DNA from: Rivularia sp. PCC 7116
GTDB taxonomy: Bacteria > Cyanobacteriota > Cyanobacteriia > Cyanobacteriales > Nostocaceae
DNA: 64,000 nucleotides
NCBI RefSeq assembly: GCF_000316665.1
Contig: NC_019678.1
Span: forward strand, 1,922,001-1,986,000
Direction: 5' to 3'
Numbering within the stretch: position 1 is the first letter of the stretch; the number at the start of each line of letters is the position of its first letter. Positions 8,650 to 17,811 of this stretch are shown one piece after another. The translations under genes were made by a program, and so were the position numbers. The notes under the pieces were generated by a model, which had not been told where the DNA came from, made no database searches, and saw only the letters and a program-made list of their open reading frames with translations.

Positions 8650-9699
8650 AGGCGATTTTATTATATTGCTCTTTTGAATTGACTAAATTCAGATGATTGA
8701 TAAATCAAAGTTCGCTTCAATACGGCTAAACCATATTGAGACAAGGTTTATAAGTTTAGCAAGAGTAGAAAGACAATTAGAGTAAATTTTATAACTATTT
8801 TCTTGTCTGATTTATTTTGTTAATTTGTATAGATTTCTTCACTGCAAGCTTTTGGAATAAAATACCAATTTGTCTCGCTGTAAAATATTTCTAGACCATC
8901 GCAAATGTTTAATCTTTTCATAACTTTACTTTCAAATCATATATCTTCAGACATAAAAAATATACTTGTTAGTACAAAGCTGATTATTGAGCTTACTTTT
9001 AAATATTGTTAGTATGCTCAATAAGGGGTGATAGCCTGAAGGGGCAAGTGACTCACGCTTCTAATATTATGAAGATAAGTCAATCAATTAAGATGTTATT
9101 AAGAGTATGACAAGTAATAACCAATTTACGTATTAAATCTACGGAAAGTATACCCCAAGACCTTCAAATTAAAACTTAGTCAAGATTTTTTCTAAATCAT
9201 CGTGTTTTTTCCTTGTATTCCTGGCAAAAATTTTTCTTAGATATAGCCGACAAGTAACTGCCTAACAAGTGCAAAATTTACTATTTCGGTTTGCGTATAA
9301 AGGTTTTCCCCCATCTGTGAGGGAAGATAACACATAAATGGGGTAATCCCCAAACTAAGAAACTTAATTTTGATTGAGGCGAAGGGAGAAAATATCCCCG
9401 ACTTACTAAAATAATTGTGTTTGTGCAATTACTATTATCTTTTTCTCAACAAGCACTCACTGTCTTCGGTTAGATAATAAAACATTAAATTCTAACCAAT
9501 CGAGCTTTAGCGCAAATGCTCAGGGTACTTATACCCTATGCCAAAGCAGTTCACTAGCTTAGAAAAACATTAGTACTATATAAATTCGCTCTATAAACGA
9601 GAACTTACGCTCTTGTAAGATTTCTATGAATGCGTAAGTCCTCAAGTAGATGGATTATTGCGTTTTACTGACGATCAAATTCCGGTAATTTATACCAGC
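8650..9699. other. 1.05-kb gene-free spacer
   Basis: There is no convincing ORF, tRNA or known RNA in this AT-rich stretch. One inverted repeat is seen at 9603-9639 (ACTTACGC ... GCGTAAGT, 21-nt loop) and a small AGGGTacttATACCCT hairpin near 9526. A fragment of the first (GAGGACTTACG) recurs near 2515, so it may be a dispersed repeat. Confidence 0.6.
9603..9639. repeat. Inverted repeat ACTTACGC/GCGTAAGT
   Basis: Perfect 8-bp arms are separated by 21 bases, about 60 bp beyond the ftsY stop. It could act as a weak transcription end for ftsY, or be a dispersed repeat. There is no clear T-run. Confidence 0.5.
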
Positions 9700-11442
9700 T
9701 TAACCACTGAGCAACGCTTCCACAAATTCGTAACTGGAGAAAGGACGTAAATCTTCCATACCTTCACCAGCACCAATAAAACGAATCGGTAAACCCAACT
9801 GTTGTACTACTGCAAGAGCAACCCCTCCTTTAGCAGTTCCATCAAGCTTGGTTAAAACTACACCACTAAGTTCGGCAGCTTGAGAAAAAACTTCCGCCTG
9901 TCGCAATCCATTTTGACCTAATGTAGCATCTAGAACCAACAGTGATTCTACTTTGGCATCGGGAGCTTTTTTATTAATTATTCGCCGGATTTTACTTAAT
10001 TCCTCCATTAAGTTTTTCTTATTCTGTAATCTTCCTGCGGTATCTACTAGTAACAATTCAGTTTCCCGAGACACAGCAGCAGCGATCGCATCAAACACAA
10101 CTGCTGCCGGATCGGTATTTTTCCCCGGATTCGCAATGACTTCAACGCCGCTTCTTTCTCCCCAAACCTTCACTTGCTGTACTGCTGCGGCTCGGAAGGT
10201 GTCGGCTGCACCAATCAAACATCTATAGCCAGATTTATTTGCCAGATGGGCAATTTTACCGATAGTAGTAGTCTTACCCGCACCATTGACACCAGTCATC
10301 AACCAAATATTTAACGTTTCTTTTTCCGGAGTAAATGAAACGGATTGGGATTCTTGTAAAGGTTTATCCAACATATCCCGCAGAATTTTTTTCAAATAAG
10401 CAATACCTTCTTCAGGAGGTAAAGCTTCTTGACGTAGTTTTTCCTGCAAAGAATTAATAATGTAGTCTGTAGCTTCTATACCAACATCAGCTTGCAACAA
10501 TACAGCTTCAATTTCATCTACAGCATCTGTATTTAACGGTCCTTTACCGACAATTGCTTTGAGCTGGTTAACTACATTACGACGAGTTTTATCTAAACCC
10601 TGTCGTAACTTTTTGAGCCAATTGATCTCTTCAATTGAAACATCTTCTGCACGTCTTCCTTGTGCGGCAAGGACTTCGGTTGACCATAAAAATCCTTCGT
10701 CAAATGCTAGTTCTGGTGTTTCTCCAACTGATGATTCACTAGTATCAGCGGATACTGTTGTTGACTCATCTATCTGAGAAACTTCGGGAACCTCTACTGC
10801 GCTCTTCACGAGTCTTTCCTGCCTAGCTTCTCTTTCCGCTTTTGCTCTTTCTAAGAAAGATAAATTAGCAGTAGTTTTTGGCTCTTGCGAACTATCTTCT
10901 GTTTCAACTTCAGATGTTACATCTAGTTCTGTAACCTCTGCATCTGATTTTTCTAATTCCGATACATTAGTTGCAGTAGTTTCTTCCTGCTGTTGTGTAC
11001 TTTCTTCTTCAGCTGGTTCGGCTTCAGAAACAACCTCAGCTTCTTGGAGAGATTCGCTAGCTTGTTCGGATTCAGAAACGACCTCAGTTGCTTCTTGGGA
11101 AGATTCTACAGCTTGTTCGGATTCAGAAACGACCTCAGTTGCTTCTTGAGGAGATTCGCGAATTTCTTCAGAAATAGTTTCTTCAAGTTCAGTGCTTGCT
11201 TCAGATGTAGAATTCTCGCTTGAATCAGTTGTTTGTTGCTTATCTTGAATATTTTTGTAAGCAGCTTTAGCAAAAGCTAATAAATCTTCCGTTGCCTGTG
11301 CCCGAGGAGATTCTTCGGTTGACGATTCTTCGGTTGATTCCTCATCACTTACAACATTTTCAACTTTTTCTTGCTCGTTTCTCTCTTCAGAAGAAGGTTC
11401 GGAAGACTTCTTGTTTTGACGGCGAAACCAATTAAAAACCAT
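9700..11442 (-). CDS. ftsY: Signal recognition particle receptor FtsY
   Basis: FtsY is the SRP receptor GTPase that delivers ribosome-nascent chains to the Sec translocon at the membrane. The 580-aa protein has a long, very acidic N-terminal A-domain (about residues 10-245, Glu/Ser/Thr-rich) containing three near-identical repeats built on EATEVVSESEQA. The N domain follows (from about 265), then the G domain: P-loop GVNGAGKTTT (384-393), DTFRAA, DTAGR (467-471), TKLDG (531-535) and the closing GAGEGMEDLRPF. The catalytic part is standard. The expanded acidic region explains the greater length than minimal FtsY. nusB lies about 120 bp upstream on the same strand. Confidence 0.97.
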   Translation of the reverse strand: MVFNWFRRQNKKSSEPSSEERNEQEKVENVVSDEESTEESSTEESPRAQATEDLLAFAKAAYKNIQDKQQTTDSSENSTSEASTELEETISEEIRESPQEATEVVSESEQAVESSQEATEVVSESEQASESLQEAEVVSEAEPAEEESTQQQEETTATNVSELEKSDAEVTELDVTSEVETEDSSQEPKTTANLSFLERAKAEREARQERLVKSAVEVPEVSQIDESTTVSADTSESSVGETPELAFDEGFLWSTEVLAAQGRRAEDVSIEEINWLKKLRQGLDKTRRNVVNQLKAIVGKGPLNTDAVDEIEAVLLQADVGIEATDYIINSLQEKLRQEALPPEEGIAYLKKILRDMLDKPLQESQSVSFTPEKETLNIWLMTGVNGAGKTTTIGKIAHLANKSGYRCLIGAADTFRAAAVQQVKVWGERSGVEVIANPGKNTDPAAVVFDAIAAAVSRETELLLVDTAGRLQNKKNLMEELSKIRRIINKKAPDAKVESLLVLDATLGQNGLRQAEVFSQAAELSGVVLTKLDGTAKGGVALAVVQQLGLPIRFIGAGEGMEDLRPFSSYEFVEALLSG

Positions 11443-11561
11443 TGCAGAAAATAAGTTCGATTATAAAATAACTTTAATTAATTATTAATTATTAAATAGA
11501 GTTGCAGAAAGTAAGGAGTTAGGAATTAGGAATTGATAGTTAAGAATTTTACCTTTAAGCT

Positions 11562-12203
11562 TTAACCTTTAACCTGACTTTGCTCGCTGACTTTGCGTAA
11601 AACACCATTAATAAAGCGATGCCCATCTTCTCCACTGTAGCGTTTAGCGAGTTCTACAGCTTCATTGATTGCTACTTTTGAAGGGATATCAAAAAATTCT
11701 ATATCAGCTACAGCAATACGTAGAATATCTCGGTCGATTTGAGCAAGTCGCTTTACTTGCCAATCAACCAAAGCAGTAGATATTTTTTCATCTATCAGTT
11801 GACGTTCAGAAGTAATTTTTCTAACTAACTTGATTGCGTATTCATTTATTTCTTTGTATTTTTTAGTAGTTTCCTGACTCAATTCCAGAAAATCGAGCGT
11901 ATAAGCCAATCTATTAATTGCTGTCCGAGTATATTCAATTGCTTCTTTGAGCATTGTTCTAGAAGTATTCAAATCCGCAGCGCGAGTTTCGCTAGTTAAA
12001 AGGCGATCGTTGCTATTCTTTAACTCGTCAGAAGCATTTTCTAAACTATCTTTTATCTCTCCTCTTAGAGTACGCACTGCTCCAAGCACTAATTCAGGAA
12101 GTTGGTCTTCTGTTAAAGTTTTGGGATTTACAGGTAACTGAGAAAGGCTTAATAAAGCGAGTTCGCGAGCAATTTGACGGGGTTGACGTGTACGGTCTTG
12201 CAT
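11562..12203 (-). CDS. nusB: Transcription antitermination factor NusB
   Basis: NusB joins NusE (S10) on boxA RNA to promote antitermination of rRNA operons. From ATG 12203 the product is 213 aa, starting [20 protein letters not shown], the usual cyanobacterial NusB N-terminus. An in-frame ATG at 12248 would add 15 residues that do not look like the family. The C-terminal signature [24 protein letters not shown] is intact. The cyanobacterial insertion (about residues 60-120, [19 protein letters not shown]) is present. It sits between DUF502 and ftsY on the same strand, with gaps too wide for a tight operon. Confidence 0.95.
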   Translation of the reverse strand: MQDRTRQPRQIARELALLSLSQLPVNPKTLTEDQLPELVLGAVRTLRGEIKDSLENASDELKNSNDRLLTSETRAADLNTSRTMLKEAIEYTRTAINRLAYTLDFLELSQETTKKYKEINEYAIKLVRKITSERQLIDEKISTALVDWQVKRLAQIDRDILRIAVADIEFFDIPSKVAINEAVELAKRYSGEDGHRFINGVLRKVSEQSQVKG

Positions 12204-12479
12204 AGCAGTTTCAATATAATTGTTAGTATGGCGGGTATACGCTACCATGAGCCAAACTTAGAGGTGAACGTAAAAAATTTTTAATTAAACTAAAACATAT
12301 TTATTAAACAATATTTCAATTCCATCATTTGAGATTGTCTAATTTTTGTGGGATGGGCATCACTGCCCGTCCCTAATATTCAATCAGAATACAGAAAAAA
12401 TGTGAGATTGCACTGTAATTGTTTGGTTACTGCTTCACAAAATACCATGCAACCGAACACCGCGAAGCAGCAATATAAA

Positions 12480-13247
12480 TTAAGCTTCTTCAACAGGGAT
12501 TACCTGCCGCTTTTTTTCTCGGGAATCTAGCTTGCGTTCTTTAGGAATTTCTAAAGGAGGTAAAGGAGGCGCTTGAGAAACAATACCACCAGATATCAAT
12601 ATTTTGAACGCTTCTTCTATTGACATTGATAAATTTACTACATCTTTTTCCGGAACCACTGCATACCATCCCGTAGTAGGGTTAGGAGTCGTGGGAATAA
12701 AAACGCTTAACATCGCTTCAGGCATTTGAGCTTGAATATCACTGTTAACAGCACCGGTAACAAAAGCAATCGCCCACATCCCCTGTCGCGGATACTCTAC
12801 CAAAATTACGCGACGAAATTTATTATTAGTATCTTTTAATAGTGTTTCTAAAAGCTGCTTGAGGGTTTTATAAATTTGTCCGGCTAAAGGAATTGCTTGT
12901 AAAAAGCGTTCTCCAAAATCAAGCAACCATTTACCCGCTATATTGCGAGCCATTAGTCCAATTAAAAGGATACTTAATAGTGGTACCGTAAAACCCACCA
13001 CAAAGTTTAATAGATTAATTAATAAAGGGTTTAACCCCTCAAAAGGATTTAGTTGTTTGGGTATCTGAGTCAAAAAATTGATTACCCAAATAGCAATAGT
13101 AACTGTCAACCAAATTGTTGTTGCTAAAGGAATTATTACCAGCAAACCAGCAATCAGGTCATTTTTTAGGTCTTGCTTCCAGCGTTCGTAGCCCAAGCCC
13201 TTATTCTCCTTAATACGGCTAGTGGAATTTCTGTTATTGACATTCAT
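12480..13247 (-). CDS. DUF502-family membrane protein
   Basis: This 255-aa protein from ATG 13247 (a TTG at 13292 would add 15 residues) has two strong transmembrane segments near residues 32-60 (LIAGLLVIIPLATTIWLTV) and 80-105 (VVGFTVPLLSILLIGLMAR). A conserved soluble part follows, with FGERFLQAIPLAGQIYKTLKQ, VEYPRQGMWAIAFVTG and FIPTTPNPTTGW, the hallmarks of DUF502. The function is not established. Family members sit in the inner membrane, and in cyanobacteria often beside nusB, as here. A proline-rich and basic tail ends the protein. Confidence 0.92.
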   Translation of the reverse strand: MNVNNRNSTSRIKENKGLGYERWKQDLKNDLIAGLLVIIPLATTIWLTVTIAIWVINFLTQIPKQLNPFEGLNPLLINLLNFVVGFTVPLLSILLIGLMARNIAGKWLLDFGERFLQAIPLAGQIYKTLKQLLETLLKDTNNKFRRVILVEYPRQGMWAIAFVTGAVNSDIQAQMPEAMLSVFIPTTPNPTTGWYAVVPEKDVVNLSMSIEEAFKILISGGIVSQAPPLPPLEIPKERKLDSREKKRQVIPVEEA

Positions 13248-14005
13248 ACCAGCAAGATATCGTTTGATTACTCTGAATATTTGCTTTCTCAAGCTGCACG
13301 CCCATTTTTTGATTCAAATTTGCCTGCTTTATAAATACAAAAATATTGGCATATAACTGCGGACTCGATAATTATATTGTGTCTCTACACCATAAATTTA
13401 TTGCCATTATCTTTAGTCAAAGAAAAAGATTGAAGTAAATCCAGTGAATAAAACTTTCAATATCTCTTTTTTTTACAAAGCACCACAAAAAATGCAGGCA
13501 AAATATGAGTTCGCTAATTATTAGAGCTAAGTTACAACCAACTTTCTAATTTATAAATTTACTAGCCCTGGCTTTTGGCAAGCAATTAAACATAGGCTAT
13601 CAAAATACAGCCCATCAAGATGCTGCAATACATAGGCTGCAAGACACAAGCAAAATATCTTCATTTGCCAGTAAGCAGCGAATAAGTCCATACACCCTAA
13701 TTCATTTTTAAGACCTGTAAACAAATGTTGCAAGCCATAAGGCATATCGCTCATATTGCTGTTTGCCGCTTTCAAATTGCTTACGGCATCAGCTAACTTC
13801 GCAAAAGCTTTTACAGACTAGCTTTATCCCCTAAAAACTCCCTCATTAAAACTGTGGGCTGTTTTAAAAAAGTTAGTTAAATATATTAATTTATATTAAA
13901 TGTAGCATTTATATTTAAAACGGGGAAATGGTCATTAGGCATAGTTTAAGGGTAGCGAGTAGCAAGCAACGTGTTGGGAGAATGACGATACTCGATGATG
14001 GGTGT
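13248..14005. other. Spacer without convincing gene
   Basis: About 750 bp are AT-rich at both ends with a more balanced patch at 13551-13800. A 74-codon minus-strand frame exists in that patch, but it has no ribosome-binding site and an unremarkable composition. No RNA gene was recognised. Confidence 0.5.
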
Positions 14006-14869
14006 CTACCTGATAACTGGTAAGCGGCTACTGGAAACTGCTTCCACGCTGGGTGTGGGGATATGCTTCATTTCCCAAGCTTTGAGCATGATTAAATATT
14101 CGTAGAAGGCTTGTAAGGTACACCAAGCAAATCCGGCTCTTCCATCCAAACAGCCTCCGAGGAGAAAGTACATATAAAAGAATCGTACCAAAGGTCTACC
14201 TGGTACTCGTAATGATAAGTCTTTAAGGGCACGACGGCGTTCTACTTCTGTTTTACCGAAAAATAAATCGCGCCAATTAACGTTTCCTTTTTCTAACTGA
14301 TGCAGTGTTTCTTTCGCTTCATCAGTAGAATAACGGTTATGCTTGTCAATCCAACGACTTAAGCCTTTACCGGAAGTGTAATGAGGATAAGTTTCTTTTA
14401 AAAAGCTGGTACTGCCTTGACAGACTTCTCTTTCGGTGTGACCGTAATCCGTAAACCATACTTTACCATGACGAAACAGCCTTAATTGGTAACGAGGATA
14501 TTGAGTACTGTGACGAATCCAAGTATTCATAAACATGACTCGTTCGGCTGCGTAATAACCTATATAATCTGGGTTTTTCGTTGCTTCTACACATTCAGCA
14601 AATAATTCCGGTGTCATGCGTTCGTCTGCTTCGAGAATATAAACCCATTCGTATTTCGGAGATATATTTTCTAACATCCAAGTACGTTGCTTACCATGAC
14701 TTTCAAAAGCGTGTTCGACAACTCTAACCGGATACCTATTCGCAATTTCCACTGTGCGATCGCTACTTATCGAATCCACCACAATAATGTCATCTGATAG
14801 CATTGCTGACTCAATACAAGCAGCAATGTCTAATTCTTCGTTATAAGTCAATATATAGATAGTAATCAT
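14006..14869 (-). CDS. Family 2 glycosyltransferase (WaaE/KdtX-like)
   Basis: This 287-aa protein has a GT-A fold N-terminus (ITIYILTYNEELDIAACI), the nucleotide-binding DSISSDRT and the metal-binding EADERMTPEL in place of a classical DxD. Family 2 members of this type add a hexose to lipopolysaccharide core or exopolysaccharide. A hydrophobic C-terminal stretch (about 230-265) may associate with the membrane. It lies at the downstream end of the hps region, on the same strand as hpsJ and the pseudopilins, so a role in hormogonium or cell-surface polysaccharide is likely but inferred. Confidence 0.88.
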   Translation of the reverse strand: MITIYILTYNEELDIAACIESAMLSDDIIVVDSISSDRTVEIANRYPVRVVEHAFESHGKQRTWMLENISPKYEWVYILEADERMTPELFAECVEATKNPDYIGYYAAERVMFMNTWIRHSTQYPRYQLRLFRHGKVWFTDYGHTEREVCQGSTSFLKETYPHYTSGKGLSRWIDKHNRYSTDEAKETLHQLEKGNVNWRDLFFGKTEVERRRALKDLSLRVPGRPLVRFFYMYFLLGGCLDGRAGFAWCTLQAFYEYLIMLKAWEMKHIPTPSVEAVSSSRLPVIR

Positions 14870-15054
14870 GCAGGTAATAGTAAAAAGGTATTAAATTTAT
14901 TGATATGTATTAATAATTATCAAATTAGAGAACGAGCATAGGGCATAGCAAATAGTAAGTAGATTAAGAACGATTGTGGGGTATTAGAAAGTCGAATTTT
15001 CAATTCTAAACTTTTTACTTCTAACTCTTTACAATGCCCGATGCCCATTCATTC

Positions 15055-15894
15055 TTAGCGTGCAGTAGCTTTACGCTTGCCACCACCAGATGCAGTACCT
15101 TTGCTTCTCAACCCTGTCCAGCCGATGATGCTGTAGCCGATAGAAAGCAGTAAGCTGCTTATACTAACTCGCAATCCAGACTTGAAAGCTGAATCTTTAG
15201 CTCGCTTGACAGCAGCTTCCTTATCTTGACGGATTTGGGTTAAGCGTTGAGTTGCCAACTGTGTTGGATCGCTTTGGTCAGCAATAAATTTATCAAGTGC
15301 TTTGGGGTCTTTCTTAAACCTTTGGAGTAATTCTTTTTGCTGTTGTGGAATATTGGGATTTTCTATAGCTTGCTTGTACCTTGTATCATCCTTAAGTAGT
15401 TCTGTGAACTGAGCTTTGACTTGGTCTCTCTGTTTTTGTATCTGAGCTTTTGCTTGGTCGGTACTTAATCTTGCTTGCACCTGCTGTAGCTGACTGTTAA
15501 CTTGACCTTCCGCTTGCTCGGCTCTTGCTTCAACTTGTTTAACATCGCTGTCGGTGATTTGTCGGACGCTGTTGAGGTGCAGAGGGAAGAATGCGAAGAA
15601 AATAAAGCCTAAGATAGTTGACAAAATCAGCGCAGGCAACCTCAAGTCTACGCCCGAAGGACTAGAATCATCAAAACTATCAACCCAATGTCCTGCGAAT
15701 AGCATACCTAAACCCACCATGGGCACAATTCCCCGGTCAACAAATGCAGTTATTAACCCAACTAACCATCGCTCGTCAGTAGGTCGGGGAGGGAATGAAA
15801 GTATTAAAACATCAACTAAAAAAGACAAAATCAAGATAATCCCCACCACTTTCAAGGTGCGGGAAGTATTTACAGTAGCCAAACGATTAACCAT
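15055..15894 (-). CDS. hpsJ: HpsJ-family membrane protein
   Basis: This 279-aa protein shows three N-terminal transmembrane segments (about residues 15-33, 50-68, 85-105) containing PPRPTDERW, VDRGIVPMVGLGMLFAGHW and LRLPALILSTILGF. A central coiled coil (about 118-235) is rich in Gln, Lys and Glu. A C-terminal membrane helix (about 245-262) is followed by a basic tail. This architecture and the sequence fit the HpsJ family, named from the Nostoc punctiforme hormogonium polysaccharide genes. The start ATG at 15894 follows an A-rich stretch. Its position beside the hps pseudopilin genes supports the name. The precise biochemical role is not known to me. Confidence 0.8.
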   Translation of the reverse strand: MVNRLATVNTSRTLKVVGIILILSFLVDVLILSFPPRPTDERWLVGLITAFVDRGIVPMVGLGMLFAGHWVDSFDDSSPSGVDLRLPALILSTILGFIFFAFFPLHLNSVRQITDSDVKQVEARAEQAEGQVNSQLQQVQARLSTDQAKAQIQKQRDQVKAQFTELLKDDTRYKQAIENPNIPQQQKELLQRFKKDPKALDKFIADQSDPTQLATQRLTQIRQDKEAAVKRAKDSAFKSGLRVSISSLLLSIGYSIIGWTGLRSKGTASGGGKRKATAR

Positions 15895-16217
15895 TTTTTT
15901 TTAGTCTCGTATTCAATTACAGCGATTGTCCTACATAAAGTTACTTGAATATTGCTGCCAATACTCTAGCTACTGTTGATAAATTAAGTAGGTTCAATAC
16001 AGGTGGAAATTTTAACACCTATGTTCGAGATTACACCACAGTAGCAAAGGTTGTTTTACCTGTCTTCGGCAAATTCTCGTATTAAAATTGACCAGCGACT
16101 AGTAACTATTGAACAGTTAAGGTTTGTAAGTTGTATTCTAGGGTCGCTATTACTCACCATCAGAAATTTTCATTTTTTTTATAAAGGACTTAAACACCTG
16201 GATTCGCGCCTAGTGAA
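15895..16217. other. Spacer, nothing recognised
   Basis: This gap of about 320 bp between hpsJ and the DUF2064 gene shows no open frame of interest. It presumably contains the hpsJ promoter, but no element could be assigned. Confidence 0.5.
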
Positions 16218-16868
16218 CTAGTCACTGGTAGCCGATTGCCCATCGGCTCTCTGCCAAATAGGTAAATCTTCCGGTCTGTCAACGTCAGCCAAGGTTGGCA
16301 AATAAGCAACTGATAAATTAAGTTGCTGGGCAATATCCACAGTTTGTTGCAATACCTTGGCGGTTCCCCAGTCTATGTTAGTAAATAATTGTCCGATGGC
16401 ACGCTTTAAAGCAATTAGATAATAGCCACCATCAACGGCTGGACCTAGCAATAAGTCGCTATTTTGGATTTTTTGAAAAGCTTCTGTTAAAACTTGATTA
16501 TTTACGCCTGGGCAATCAATACCGATGATAGCGACTTCTTGAGCGCCTTGATTAAAAGCATTCATAAAAGAGTTTTCCATGCGCTTTCCTAAATCCCCTT
16601 CTCCTTGAAGCTGGTAATTTAATTCTGTTCCCAACCAGTTTTGCATCAGCTGTAAATTTCCATCTGCAAATCTAATTTCAAAAGATATTGCAGCCGATTC
16701 TTGAAATTTCTTCACTTTAGATAAAGTGTATTCTGTCATTTGTCGCTGTAGATTTGCAGCACCTTCTGCTCCCAAAGCGGGTATCAGTCTGGTTTTAGTT
16801 TTACCTGGTTGGGGATAGCGAGTGAAAATAATTAAATGCTGTTTGGCTATTTTTGGTGAAACAAACAC
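16218..16868 (-). CDS. TIGR04282/DUF2064-family glycosyltransferase
   Basis: The protein has a nucleotidyl/glycosyltransferase A-type fold: HLIIFTRYPQPGKTKTRLIP near the N-terminus, QGEGDLGKRM, IIGIDCPGV and GPAVDGGYYLIAL. These match the TIGR04282 (arsenosugar-type) DUF2064 family. The frame opens further upstream to a GTG at 16916, but those codons lie in a dispersed palindromic repeat (16886-16918). I therefore place the start at GTG 16868 (216 aa), just before the conserved core. The actual sugar donor is unknown. It sits in the hps region on the same strand and could contribute to surface polysaccharide. Confidence 0.82.
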   Translation of the reverse strand: MFVSPKIAKQHLIIFTRYPQPGKTKTRLIPALGAEGAANLQRQMTEYTLSKVKKFQESAAISFEIRFADGNLQLMQNWLGTELNYQLQGEGDLGKRMENSFMNAFNQGAQEVAIIGIDCPGVNNQVLTEAFQKIQNSDLLLGPAVDGGYYLIALKRAIGQLFTNIDWGTAKVLQQTVDIAQQLNLSVAYLPTLADVDRPEDLPIWQRADGQSATSD

Positions 16869-16885
16869 GGAAAATATTTTGCATT

Positions 16886-16918
16886 TGTAGGATGTGTTAG
16901 CGACAGCGTAACGCACCG
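16886..16918. repeat. Palindromic repeat (GGTGCGTTACGC family)
   Basis: The sequence is GGTGCGTTACGC-TGT-CGCTAACACATCC on the minus strand, an inverted repeat also found at 47254-47287 (tgtagggtgtgttatcg...cgtaacgcacc). It overlaps the spurious 5' extension of the DUF2064 frame. Confidence 0.8.
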
Positions 16919-17042
16919 TTATTTAAATATTCATGAAAACCCGGATACATTTTAAAAATTATGAATACTAAATTATGAATATTAATGGTGGGCAGGAATG
17001 CTTACCCCATAAGATTAAAGTTAAATCAAAATACTATAATAC

Positions 17043-17588
17043 TTAATAACAATAATCACCGCTGCCTCGTCGAGGCTTATCGCGTTCTTTTGCGGTTCTT
17101 ATTGCTCCTAAAATTGTTGAAATATAAACGCATCGTTTCGTTTTTCCGCCATATTTACTAGATAAAGTGATTCTTCCCAAAGGCGGCTTTTTGATGCTGC
17201 CCCTGTAATCAAACTGAATATGTCTGACGTTAGTTGATTTTCGCAAAATCAAGGTAGTTTCTTCGTCTAAAACTACACTTGAATCTAAACTATTCCAATT
17301 CGCGTTATTCGGATCTAATGTCTCGGGGTGAATAGCCCACTGTACTATATCTTTTTTCTCGCGGAGGCTAAACTGCCAAGTAGTTTTCGTTTTTTGGGCT
17401 TTACTTTGTGCGCTACGTAAAGCTAGATAAATTTTATCGGAAGCAACGTTGAGCCGACGAGTATCGACAAAAGCTAGCCAAGACGGCGCAGAATAAGCAG
17501 CTAATATACCAATTGCCAAAATTGCTATCAGCACTTCAAGCAAAGTAAAGCCGCTGTTGGAATCTTTATTCCAGTGTTTATCAAACAT
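17043..17588 (-). CDS. Type IV pilin-like pseudopilin of the hps cluster (GspH-like)
   Basis: From ATG 17588 the product is 181 aa (the frame opens at a GTG 24 bases further up). A prepilin peptidase site, SG|FTLLEVL with Glu at +5, is followed by a hydrophobic helix AILAIGILAAYSAPSWLAFV. The rest is a short globular domain ending with a CVYISTILGAIRT strand and a terminal DYCY (possible disulphide). It is a clear paralogue of the pseudopilin at 18984-19679, sharing APSWL.FV, RLN.A.D, SFR and AIHP. By family knowledge it would be cleaved by PilD and inserted in a pseudopilus assembly. Confidence 0.88.
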   Translation of the reverse strand: MFDKHWNKDSNSGFTLLEVLIAILAIGILAAYSAPSWLAFVDTRRLNVASDKIYLALRSAQSKAQKTKTTWQFSLREKKDIVQWAIHPETLDPNNANWNSLDSSVVLDEETTLILRKSTNVRHIQFDYRGSIKKPPLGRITLSSKYGGKTKRCVYISTILGAIRTAKERDKPRRGSGDYCY

Positions 17589-17680
17589 GTCATTATTGAA
17601 TAAATGCACCACACTGGTAGATACGGATAGCTAAATTCACTAAATTAAACTAATACCTGATAACTTACAATACAGTCTGT

Positions 17681-17797
17681 CGCCGACATCCTTAAGGATG
17701 CGGCTACACCTACAAAGTCCGCCTGGGCGGACTATAAAAATTCAGCCCACGGAGGTGGGCTTTGCAATTGTAGCCCCACCCTTAGAGGGTGAGGGCG
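17681..17797. repeat. Cluster of consecutive hairpins
   Basis: Three strong stem-loops follow one another: AGTCCGCCtgGGCGGACT (17716-17733), AGCCCACggagGTGGGCT (17744-17761) and GCCCCACCCttagaGGGTGaGGGC (17773-17795). A weaker CATCCttaaGGATG precedes them. The GC-rich block stands out from the AT-rich surroundings. It sits directly after the hpsE stop, so it may also terminate that transcript. Confidence 0.85.
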
Positions 17798-17811
17798 TTT
17801 AAAAATTTATT

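Noticed and set aside
9237-9428. 63-codon minus-strand frame in the spacer before ftsY
   Set aside because: No ribosome-binding site, no family and short hairpins within it; composition looks accidental.
13551-13775. 74-codon frame in the DUF502-glycosyltransferase spacer
   Set aside because: No ribosome-binding site or recognisable protein pattern; kept only as part of the spacer.
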